DNA of 5,108 bases from a candidate division NPL-UPA2 bacterium (lineage in GTDB: Bacteria > Bacillota > UBA994): positions 1 through 5,108 of the forward strand of contig QLUB01000115.1 of NCBI GenBank assembly GCA_018725205.1. Direction: 5' to 3'. The position numbers and the translations under genes are program-made. Below, one piece after another: positions 1 to 5,108 of this stretch; within the stretch, counting starts at the first letter, position 1; each line of letters begins with the position of its first letter. The notes beneath the pieces are model-generated. The model made no database searches. It was not told the DNA's origin and saw nothing but the letters and a program-made list of their open reading frames with translations.

Positions 1-80
1 CCCTCGCGCTTAAACCCTAGCCTTGCTAACAGGCTTAAGGATCCCTCGTTAAACGCATGTATACCTGTCCCGATGCGATT
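1..80 (-). pseudogene. Possible 5'-truncated remnant of a GNAT N-acetyltransferase
   Basis: Directly after the phosphatase stop codon, the same minus-strand frame stays open to the window edge and reads NRIGTGIHAFNEGSL followed by SLLARLGFKRE. The pattern 'AFNEGSL..L.RLGFKREG' resembles the late part of GNAT acetyltransferases, where an Asn begins the last helix and a Gly-Phe-x-x-Glu-Gly strand follows. In that family at least 100 residues normally precede this motif. Here the TAA at 81-83 lies immediately before it, and there is no ATG, GTG or TTG in this frame. The other two minus frames upstream show no GNAT-like sequence. If the resemblance is real, this is the tail of a decayed gene whose last residues lie beyond the window. 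Only 26 codons are visible, so chance similarity cannot be excluded. Confidence 0.35.
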
Positions 81-989
81 TTAATTCTCGTCGTGCGGGT
101 TAAGGCGTGAGAGCCATATCGCTGTTTTATCATCACTAACTTTGACGCGGGGGTAACGTAGACACGTCGAGTCCTCTTGCTCGAGCGAGAGAAGCCAGCT
201 GATGTAGCCGGCAAGGCCCATGCTATGTACGTGTTTGACCACCGCCTCCACGCCGAGTCCGTCGGCTTCGTCCCGGACAAAAGGAACCGTCCCCTTTGTC
301 CGGAGGCCGTCGGTCATCAATAGAACGCCGGTGATATCTGCTAAAGGGATGCGCTGGGAGAAAATAAAGTCGGCGGCGGCGGGCATGCCATTTAGTACGC
401 CGTAACCGCCGGGGCGGTTAGCTAGACGACGATTGGCTACGAGGTGCGGGCGCAAGAAGTCCATGAGTTCAGACGGAGAGTTGCAGCCTGCGGCACGAGC
501 CTCTATGCATTTTTGGCGTGTCGTCTCGCTCACTGTCGCGAGTTGATCGGGCGTAGCGAGAACGGCTCTGCCGTCTGCGTACAATATTTCTACCACGGCG
601 TCTCCGATTTGCGCGATTTCAAGGTAAGTGTCGCTTAGCCTAACGACCGCCGCGCAGGCGCTCCACAGGTTCTCCGGCTGAGTTGTGTCGATGTCGGCAT
701 CCTGCATGGCCTGACCTAGCGCGTCGTTCGCCAGTGCTAGCACGGCATTAAGAGGCAGAGAGCATAGAGCTCTCTGCCTCGCGTTTTGTCGCAGAACCAG
801 AGCTACCACTTGCGCCGCCAGCCAACCGCCGGTCATGCCCTCTGGAACTCTATAGGGCACAACCGAGGTCGCGCCGTCGATTACGGCGTAGAATCCCCAT
901 GCGGGCTCACACACGTAAGCGTCTTCGTTATGCGCGGCACTCCCTTGTCGACTTAGTGCGGCAGAGAGCTTTAGCGGCGGATAAACCAA
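81..989 (-). CDS. PP2C-family serine/threonine protein phosphatase, cytoplasmic
   Basis: This 302-residue protein is a metal-dependent PP2C-type phosphatase, expected to remove phosphate from Ser/Thr residues using two Mn/Mg ions. The family motifs appear in order: HNEDAY (20-25, the usual RNEDA/RNQD position), VIDGAT (36-41, the metal Asp-Gly), QIGDA (127-131), LLMTDGL (223-229) and SDDKTAIWL (285-293). All acidic metal ligands expected from the family therefore seem present, although the second motif is DGAT rather than DGxG. There is no signal peptide, membrane segment or attached sensor domain. I chose the TTG at 989-987 because AGGAG (1002-998) sits 8 bases upstream; an ATG at 1079 would add 30 residues with no family similarity and lengthen the overlap. 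The gene overlaps the end of the binding-protein gene by 19 bases, so the two are probably cotranscribed and translationally coupled. Residues 230-245 look like a repeat-derived insertion right after TDG. The target protein is unknown. Confidence 0.9.
   Translation of the reverse strand: MVYPPLKLSAALSRQGSAAHNEDAYVCEPAWGFYAVIDGATSVVPYRVPEGMTGGWLAAQVVALVLRQNARQRALCSLPLNAVLALANDALGQAMQDADIDTTQPENLWSACAAVVRLSDTYLEIAQIGDAVVEILYADGRAVLATPDQLATVSETTRQKCIEARAAGCNSPSELMDFLRPHLVANRRLANRPGGYGVLNGMPAAADFIFSQRIPLADITGVLLMTDGLRTKGTVPFVRDEADGLGVEAVVKHVHSMGLAGYISWLLSLEQEDSTCLRYPRVKVSDDKTAIWLSRLNPHDEN
255..313. repeat. REP-like palindrome with flanking direct repeats, inserted in frame in the phosphatase gene
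   Basis: A perfect 9-base inverted repeat, CCGGACAAA (273-281) and TTTGTCCGG (295-303), encloses AGGAACCGTCCCC. Allowing one A/C mismatch, the stem extends by two more pairs. Near-identical 11-mers flank it as direct repeats: GAGTCCGTCGG (255-265) and GAGGCCGTCGG (303-313), whose starts are exactly 48 bases apart, or 16 codons. In the minus-strand protein these give TDGL (226-229) and ADGL (242-245). Both strands of the palindrome encode the same decapeptide, RTKGTVPFVR. The simplest reading is an insertion that duplicated its target and kept the frame. From memory, the core GGGGACGGTTCC with flanking ACAAA/TTTGT is a dispersed repeat in many Bacillota genomes, sometimes near REP-associated tyrosine transposases; this was not checked here. 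No transposase is in the window, and no second copy was seen. Confidence 0.75.
752..780. repeat. Perfect 12-bp inverted repeat (hairpin) inside the phosphatase gene
   Basis: GAGGCAGAGAGC (752-763) and GCTCTCTGCCTC (769-780) are exact reverse complements separated by five bases (ATAGA), forming a stable 12-bp stem. It lies in coding sequence for residues around 70-80 (QRALCSLPL). No T-tract follows on either strand, so it does not look like an intrinsic terminator. It could be a second small palindromic insertion, an mRNA structure within the coupled transcript, or chance. Unlike the element at 255-313, I see no flanking direct repeats. Confidence 0.55.
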
Positions 990-2941
990 GCGTCGAGCTC
1001 CTGTGCGCCGATTGGCGACCACACCACACCGCCGATGCGATTTGACACTGCGGATACTGCGCTGCGTTGGAACAGCCATATCCAGGGAACTTCACGGTTG
1101 AGAATCCGGTCAAGTTCGTGGTAGATGCGCGTGCGCTCGGCGACATCTACGGTAGCGAGGGCAGCCTCGGACAGGCGGTCTACGTCGGCGTTGCGAAACA
1201 GCGCCCGGTTAAAGCCCGGCACGTGCCCTGCGGCGTTGCGCTCGGCCTGCGAGGAGTGGAAGAAGCGGAACACATCCGGGTCAGGTCCGGGTGCCCAGCC
1301 GGTAATCATCAAGTCGAACTGTGAGCGGCGGGAGCGCTCGCCGAGCACGGCCCATTCGATAGTTTTTCCGATGGTCTCAACGCCGATCAGCCGCCAGTAG
1401 CTAGTAAGCATGGTCATGACGTCCATGCGTGTTACATGACCGGATTGCACCATGATGCCAAAACTGAGGCGCACTCCGTCCTTCATGCGGACGCCGTCAC
1501 GGCTCCTCGCCGGGACTCGCCAACCTGCGGCATCAAGCATTTCTCGCGCCCTCCCGACACTATGGGTGTAAGGGTCAAGGCCCGTTGCTCCATGCGCCCA
1601 CGAGGTTGAGATCTGTGGACCGTGCAGCACGCGGCCAAAACCGTTAAGTACAGAGTTGACTATAGCTTGGCGGTCGATGGCCGTGACCAATGCTTGACGT
1701 ACGACGCGGTCGCTCAAGATGGGGTGCTCAAGATTGACGGTGATGGAGTCAAATCCGTGCACCATAATCTCTTGGAAGTGCGCACGATTGGCGTGCTGGC
1801 GCCGCACTTGGTCGATGGTGTCAGGCGATATCGAGGCGAGGAAATCGATGTCGCCGACTTCCCAGGCTACCTGACGGACTGCGTCGTCCTGGAAAGTACG
1901 CACTACTACTCGGTCGATATACGGGCGTGGCCCCTGGAAGAATTGCGGGTTGCGGGCTAGCTCCACGAACTGGCCAGGCACCCAGCGCACGAAGCGGTAA
2001 GGGCCGTTGGCAAGTGGGACGCGGCTAAAGGCATGCCCACGCAGCTCGCGAACCGGCACGGTGCCCAGAACGTGATGCGGTAGCAAGCCTAGGCCAATGC
2101 GGAACAGGAAGCTCGCGTCTACTTGGCGCATGCGGAAGTCGACGGTGTGGGCGTTAACCACTACGATCTCCTGCACATGTTGCACTACCGCGCGGCGCGG
2201 ACCGTCGTAGTCGGCGTGAGCGATTGTGTCAAATGTAAATTTCACGTCGCGCGCCGTAACCGGTACGTCATCCTGCCATCTAGCGCGGGGGTTTAGCCAA
2301 AAGCGCCAAGTTAGTGTGGCTTGATCCCATTGCCAACGGTCGGCGATAGCGTTCATCGGTAGGGCCTGTACGTTCATGCGTACTAAGCCCCAGTTGGTAC
2401 GGCCGTGAACAAAGGCAGAGCCGACATCCGTTGACATGATCGGGTTTAAGGTGATCGGGTCAGCTGTAGCGCCGAAGGTGATGGTGCCACCCACTGGCGG
2501 TGTAACGTAGGGGGCATGGTTAACGCTAATAGTTACTCGGCCGTCCCAGCCGACTTCTGCGCCTAAGGCTTCTGCCACAAAGCGCAGCGGCACTAAGGTG
2601 CGTCCGGCTACAATGGAAGGCGCTACGTCCAGAGTGCTCACCGGGCCGTTTACCCAAGCTGTGCGGCTGCCGATGGTGAGCACAACGGCTGATTCGCGTC
2701 GGTACGCAGTGACTGTCTTAGTTGCCTCATCCCAGTGGACAGTTGCTCCTAGTGCTTCGAAAATGGCGCGCATTGGCACTAGAGCGCGTCCCTGCAGAAT
2801 GACAGGAGGCACATCAAATTGCAGGGGGACGTTGTTGATTAGGACCTGCCACGGGGCTGATGCTTGTGCAGTAAAGTCAACGGCTAAGATTGTCGCGAAC
2901 AACGCGAGGACGAGAGTGCTGGCCAGCAGTCTCTTTTTCAT
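971..2941 (-). CDS. Exported ABC-transporter family 5 substrate-binding protein with N-terminal copper-amine-oxidase-like stalk domain
   Basis: This 656-residue protein has four parts. Residues 1-29 form a Sec signal peptide (MKKR, a hydrophobic core, then AQASA); there is no lipobox Cys. Residues 30-141 hold two copies of the copper amine oxidase N-terminal-like module common on Bacillota surface proteins: GRALVPMRAIFEALGATVHWD (51-71, core shown) and GRTLVPLRFVAEALG (113-127). A short proline-containing linker follows. Residues 154-656 form a solute-binding domain of the DppA/OppA/NikA type, with family hallmarks ARDVKFTFD (230-238), NGPYRFVRWVPG (312-323), LARNPQFFQG (328-337), and LSDRVVRQALVTAIDR (409-424). 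The family delivers peptides, nickel, sugars or muropeptides to an ABC permease. No permease or ATPase gene is adjacent in the window, and the ligand cannot be read from sequence. Ordinary Gram-positive homologues are about 500-600 residue lipoproteins, so the stalk fusion is the unusual part. The ATG at 2941 is preferred over a GTG at 2950, which overlaps the ribosome binding site. Confidence 0.95.
   Translation of the reverse strand: MKKRLLASTLVLALFATILAVDFTAQASAPWQVLINNVPLQFDVPPVILQGRALVPMRAIFEALGATVHWDEATKTVTAYRRESAVVLTIGSRTAWVNGPVSTLDVAPSIVAGRTLVPLRFVAEALGAEVGWDGRVTISVNHAPYVTPPVGGTITFGATADPITLNPIMSTDVGSAFVHGRTNWGLVRMNVQALPMNAIADRWQWDQATLTWRFWLNPRARWQDDVPVTARDVKFTFDTIAHADYDGPRRAVVQHVQEIVVVNAHTVDFRMRQVDASFLFRIGLGLLPHHVLGTVPVRELRGHAFSRVPLANGPYRFVRWVPGQFVELARNPQFFQGPRPYIDRVVVRTFQDDAVRQVAWEVGDIDFLASISPDTIDQVRRQHANRAHFQEIMVHGFDSITVNLEHPILSDRVVRQALVTAIDRQAIVNSVLNGFGRVLHGPQISTSWAHGATGLDPYTHSVGRAREMLDAAGWRVPARSRDGVRMKDGVRLSFGIMVQSGHVTRMDVMTMLTSYWRLIGVETIGKTIEWAVLGERSRRSQFDLMITGWAPGPDPDVFRFFHSSQAERNAAGHVPGFNRALFRNADVDRLSEAALATVDVAERTRIYHELDRILNREVPWIWLFQRSAVSAVSNRIGGVVWSPIGAQELDAWFIRR
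998..1002 (-). promoter_or_regulatory. Ribosome binding site deciding the TTG start of the phosphatase
   Basis: The minus strand reads AGGAG here, eight bases before the TTG at 989-987. The site lies within the last codons of the binding-protein gene, the arrangement expected for translational coupling. It supports the TTG over the in-frame ATG at 1079. Confidence 0.75.
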
Positions 2942-3017
2942 GGGACTCACTCCTTTATGTTTGATGGAGAGGCGGGCTATGATAGAGTCAAGGTAAATCT
3001 GGCTTGGGGGCTACGTG
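2942..3017. promoter_or_regulatory. Divergent intergenic region, presumed promoters for both the binding-protein gene and anmK
   Basis: This 76-base gap is the only space from which both divergent genes can be started. For anmK, TATGAT (2978-2983) is a fair -10 box, but the sequence 17 bases upstream (TTATGT, 2955-2960) is a poor -35 box and the better TTGATG (2961-2966) is only 11 bases away. For the minus strand, TTGACT (2991-2986) is a good -35 box but no good -10 box follows at 16-19 bases. The two candidates nearly touch, so transcription in the two directions could interfere. The region is supported by gene layout; individual boxes are weak. Confidence 0.4.
2950..2956 (-). promoter_or_regulatory. 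Ribosome binding site of the binding-protein gene
   Basis: The minus strand reads AAAGGAG, eight bases before ATG-AAA-AAG at 2941. An in-frame GTG at 2950-2948 begins on the last G of this site and therefore cannot use it. This fixes the start and puts MKKR, a typical signal-peptide beginning, at the N-terminus. Confidence 0.85.
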
Positions 3018-4253
3018 ATGAATTTACTTCCGCTTTGCATCTTGAGTTTAATGACGGGGACATCCGGCGATGGCATCGATGCTGTGTTGGTCGAGTTTTC
3101 GGGGACGGTGGAAAGGTTGCGTTGGAAGGTGCAGGGGCGCTTTAGGCAAGCATACTCGCTTGCGCTCGCCGAACGTCTGCGGCTGGCCAGCAACAGAGCG
3201 TCATCCAATGTTGTGCTGATCACCGAGCTGCATGCTGAGATCGGTCAAGCTTATGCCCAACTCGCAGGAGAAGCGTGTGATGCGTATCGCGTGGATTTGG
3301 TGGCTTTGTCGGGACAAACCGTTTTTCATATGCCTCGAGTCGACGATCGGGTAGGGTGTCGGATAAAAAGCACGCTACAAATAGGGGAAGGGGCTTGGGT
3401 GCTGGAGAGGTGCGGCGTGCCTGTCATATGCGACTTCCGCCAGTCAGATTTAGCTGCAGGCGGCGAGGGCGCACCGCTGGTAGCGTTTGGGGACCTGCTC
3501 CTCTACCATGAGCCGGGGAGGGCCCGAGCCATCCACAATATCGGGGGCATTTCCAACCTGACTTACCTGCCGGCAGACGGCGACAGCCGATTCGTACGGG
3601 CTTTTGACACCGGCCCGGGAAACTGCCTGATCGACGAAGCGGCGCAGCGGTTCTTTGGTGTGCTGTTTGATCGTGACGGCGAGTTGGCGGCTCGCGGCAC
3701 TGTCAACGAAACAGCGCTTATCGCTCTGTTGCGGCATCCATACTTGCAGCTATCACCCCCCAAATCTACCGGTCGCGAGGTCTTTAGTCTGGAATTTATG
3801 TTGCGGCACACACCCCTAGTGGAGTGCTCAGCGCTTGACCTCTTAGCAACGCTCACCGCATTCACGGCAGAGAGCATTGCCGCAGCCTACAGGGCACATG
3901 TGGTTCCTTTTGGGCTAGACGAGGTCTTGGTTGCCGGCGGCGGAGCCCTGAACCGCACATTGATAGATGCCCTGCGCACCAAGCTGCCGGTTCCTGTCTC
4001 TACCTTTGAGGAGAAGGGGATGCTATCGCGCGACCGTGAGGCTCTAGCCTTTGCCGTGATGGCCTACTTTGCCGCGCACGGACTGACCAATACTCTGCCA
4101 CAAGTTACAGGTGCCAGACACGCGGTCGTGGCCGGTAAATTGCTGTTCCCACCGCTAGCACGGGGTCATAGCAGACTTCGCGCTTTTCTGCGTCACGGGG
4201 AGTCTACCGATTGCCGGCCTTTCTCCGGACAGGATCTTGGCGAGGGCTCCTAG
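3018..4253 (+). CDS. anmK: Anhydro-N-acetylmuramic acid kinase (AnmK)
   Basis: AnmK is a cytoplasmic sugar kinase that uses ATP and water to open 1,6-anhydro-MurNAc and form MurNAc-6-phosphate in peptidoglycan recycling. Over 411 residues the family motifs are in order: LMTGTSGDGID (11-21, phosphate-binding, usually MSGTSxDGxD), SGQTVFHMP (98-106), GVPVICDFRQSDLAAGGEGAP (133-153, core shown), HNIGGISNLT (173-182), FDTGPGN (196-202, with Asp197 matching the catalytic Asp of the E. coli enzyme), PPKSTGREVF (247-256), VLVAGGGALN (303-312) and LPQVTGA (360-366). The usual SHGQT motif is LSGQT here, so a His is replaced. Homologues generally end near residue 378; the last 33 or so residues are a basic extension made of sequence antisense to nagZ. 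The ATG at 3018 follows GGGGG (3006-3010) at seven bases; a GTG at 3015 is an alternative. It diverges from the binding-protein gene. Confidence 0.97.
   Translation: MNLLPLCILSLMTGTSGDGIDAVLVEFSGTVERLRWKVQGRFRQAYSLALAERLRLASNRASSNVVLITELHAEIGQAYAQLAGEACDAYRVDLVALSGQTVFHMPRVDDRVGCRIKSTLQIGEGAWVLERCGVPVICDFRQSDLAAGGEGAPLVAFGDLLLYHEPGRARAIHNIGGISNLTYLPADGDSRFVRAFDTGPGNCLIDEAAQRFFGVLFDRDGELAARGTVNETALIALLRHPYLQLSPPKSTGREVFSLEFMLRHTPLVECSALDLLATLTAFTAESIAAAYRAHVVPFGLDEVLVAGGGALNRTLIDALRTKLPVPVSTFEEKGMLSRDREALAFAVMAYFAAHGLTNTLPQVTGARHAVVAGKLLFPPLARGHSRLRAFLRHGESTDCRPFSGQDLGEGS
4155..4253. other. Tail-to-tail coding overlap of anmK and nagZ (99 bases)
   Basis: The two genes share 99 bases on opposite strands. 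On the nagZ side this encodes the conserved end of the GH3 C-terminal domain (IGRLPVTQ plus a short tail). On the anmK side it encodes residues beyond the usual AnmK end. The nagZ stop lies in CTAG (4155-4158), a palindrome that also holds a plus-strand TAG one base out of the anmK frame. There is no room for terminators between the genes, so the transcripts must overlap at their 3' ends. Confidence 0.85.
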
Positions 4254-5108
4254 AGCTTGCGGGTCGGCGCCGTAAAGGCAGACGCCCAGATCTGGGTCGA
4301 GCATAACCGCAAGGTCGTAGGGGGAGCCAAGTGAAACGACTATCCACCGCGGGTAGAGCTCGGTAATCCTGCGCAGTATATGCATCTGTTCGTCGTCGGA
4401 GGGCAGGCCGCGAACCAGCACCATTGCCAAGCTGTTGAGGCAGCCCAGAGAGTGCGTGTCACCCCAAATCTCATTCTGGGCCACTTCCTGCACCTTTAAT
4501 CCCGCGTGATTGGCGAGATTCCGCCCTAGACTAGCCCTGGCAGTGAGTTGAGTGTAGTCTTCGCGAGCAGCCAACAGGTGCACGCAAACCCCCGGGGACA
4601 AGGGCAAAAGCGAGCGCATATCGCCCACAACCGTCACCGACGCTTCATAGGTGGCGTTGCGGAGTCTATGCATGGCTTCGCGCTCGGGCGGGGTGAGAAG
4701 CCGGATGTTTTGCGTTGCGAGCTCTGCTTTGACCATGGCGATGCGCGTTACTGCCTCGTCAAGACGGCTAATCGGTATCTCCCCCGATTGGACCGCATTG
4801 AGAATAGCTTTGTAGGTGGTGACTTGCACTTCCTCGCTGTGCGATACGAGCACCATGTCGGCACCGGCTTTAAGCGCCTGCACTGCGCCTTGGACCGTGC
4901 CCACGCCCTTGGCGATAGCCGACATTTCCATGCAGTCGGTGAAAAGGAGTCCCCGAAACCCTAGCCTGTGTCGCAAAAGATCATTGATAATCGTCCCCGA
5001 CAATGTGGCCGGCATAGCGGTATCTAATGCTGGGTAGAGGACGTGAGCAGTCATTAGCGCCCCTATGCCCTCCTTAATAGTGGTGCGGAAGGGAGCTAGC
5101 TCCACCTG
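4155..5108 (-). CDS. nagZ: Beta-N-acetylhexosaminidase NagZ, GH3 family (N-terminus outside the window)
   Basis: The frame is open through the right edge and 317 C-terminal residues are visible. NagZ hydrolyses the bond between GlcNAc and MurNAc or anhydro-MurNAc in muropeptides. The visible part begins with VELAPFRTTI, typical of the middle of the GH3 barrel, then ALMTAHVLYPALD, PATLS and LGFRGLLFTDCMEMSAI. The Asp in TDCMEM (bases 4937-4935) aligns with the GH3 nucleophile. ALKAGADMVLVSH follows. The KHFPGHG-type loop carrying the His/Asp acid-base pair would lie upstream, outside the window. After the barrel (to about residue 130 of the fragment) comes a second alpha/beta domain ending in IGRLPVTQ, the usual GH3 C-terminal signature. 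This two-domain form is like the extracellular Bacillus YbbD/NagZ, not the single-domain enteric enzyme. Whether it has a signal peptide cannot be seen. It converges on anmK, with its last 33 codons, including the stop, overlapping it. Confidence 0.95.
   Translation of the reverse strand, partial: QVELAPFRTTIKEGIGALMTAHVLYPALDTAMPATLSGTIINDLLRHRLGFRGLLFTDCMEMSAIAKGVGTVQGAVQALKAGADMVLVSHSEEVQVTTYKAILNAVQSGEIPISRLDEAVTRIAMVKAELATQNIRLLTPPEREAMHRLRNATYEASVTVVGDMRSLLPLSPGVCVHLLAAREDYTQLTARASLGRNLANHAGLKVQEVAQNEIWGDTHSLGCLNSLAMVLVRGLPSDDEQMHILRRITELYPRWIVVSLGSPYDLAVMLDPDLGVCLYGADPQALGALAKILSGERPAIGRLPVTQKSAKSAMTPC

Noticed and set aside
19..35. Inverted repeat AGCCT/AGGCT as a terminator for the phosphatase transcript
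   Set aside because: The stem is only five base pairs and no T-tract follows on the minus strand.
990..1079. ATG start at 1079 for the phosphatase, adding 30 residues
   Set aside because: The extra residues are basic, show no PP2C similarity and lie entirely over the binding-protein gene. The TTG at 989 has an ideally spaced AGGAG.
1622..1960. 112-codon open frame on the plus strand
   Set aside because: It is antisense to the well-supported binding-protein gene and its translation shows no recognisable family.
2942..2950. GTG start at 2950 for the binding protein
   Set aside because: It overlaps the AAAGGAG ribosome binding site; the ATG at 2941 is correctly spaced and starts a typical signal peptide.
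2961..2983. TTGATG plus TATGAT as a sigma-70 type promoter for anmK
   Set aside because: The spacer is 11 bases, too short for a functional -35/-10 pair; only the -10 box was kept as a weak candidate.
2598..2996. 132-codon open frame on the plus strand covering the divergent promoter region
   Set aside because: It is antisense to the stalk domain and signal peptide and has no family features.
3866..3877. GGCAGAGAGCAT in anmK, identical to 754-765 and with its first ten bases also at 960-969
   Set aside because: The copies lie in unrelated coding contexts and only the one at 752-780 is part of a palindrome, so short shared words by chance are the simpler explanation.
4548..4964. 138-codon open frame on the plus strand
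   Set aside because: It is antisense to conserved nagZ sequence, including the nucleophile motif, and looks like a shadow frame.

Overview
The window holds three complete protein genes and one partial gene, packed almost without gaps, plus a possible gene remnant at the left edge. Base composition looks moderately GC-rich. Three traits suggest a Bacillota (Firmicutes) genome, probably a clostridia-like or related deep lineage: a copper-amine-oxidase-like 'stalk' domain on an exported protein, a two-domain NagZ of the Bacillus YbbD type, and strong AGGAG ribosome binding sites. A GGGACGGTTCC-type palindrome agrees with this. The species cannot be named from the sequence.

Layout, left to right. 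Bases 1-80 have no intact gene, but the minus strand reads like a piece of a GNAT acetyltransferase that has no start codon. Bases 81-989 (minus) encode a PP2C-type protein phosphatase. It starts at a TTG inside the end of the upstream gene. Bases 971-2941 (minus) encode an exported family 5 (peptide/nickel/muropeptide type) solute-binding protein with two stalk-domain repeats fused at its N-terminus. A 76-base gap (2942-3017) separates it from the divergent anmK (3018-4253, plus), which encodes anhydro-N-acetylmuramic acid kinase. anmK overlaps tail to tail by 99 bases with a minus-strand nagZ (4155-5108, N-terminus cut by the window edge), a GH3 beta-N-acetylhexosaminidase.

Function. NagZ and AnmK are consecutive steps of peptidoglycan recycling: NagZ removes GlcNAc from muropeptides, and AnmK opens and phosphorylates 1,6-anhydro-MurNAc to MurNAc-6-phosphate. 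The neighbouring family 5 binding protein could capture peptides or muropeptides for the same pathway, but this rests only on position. The phosphatase is translationally coupled to the binding protein; its substrate is unknown.

The most notable structural feature is a palindromic element inside the phosphatase gene. It is flanked by 11-base near-perfect direct repeats, so the whole unit looks like a 48-base (16-codon) in-frame insertion directly after the TDG metal-binding motif. The element reads the same ten residues, RTKGTVPFVR, on both strands. Other points are the stalk/binding-protein fusion without a lipobox, and an AnmK C-terminal extension made entirely of sequence antisense to nagZ. 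No RNA gene, CRISPR array, complete mobile element or convincing terminator was seen.
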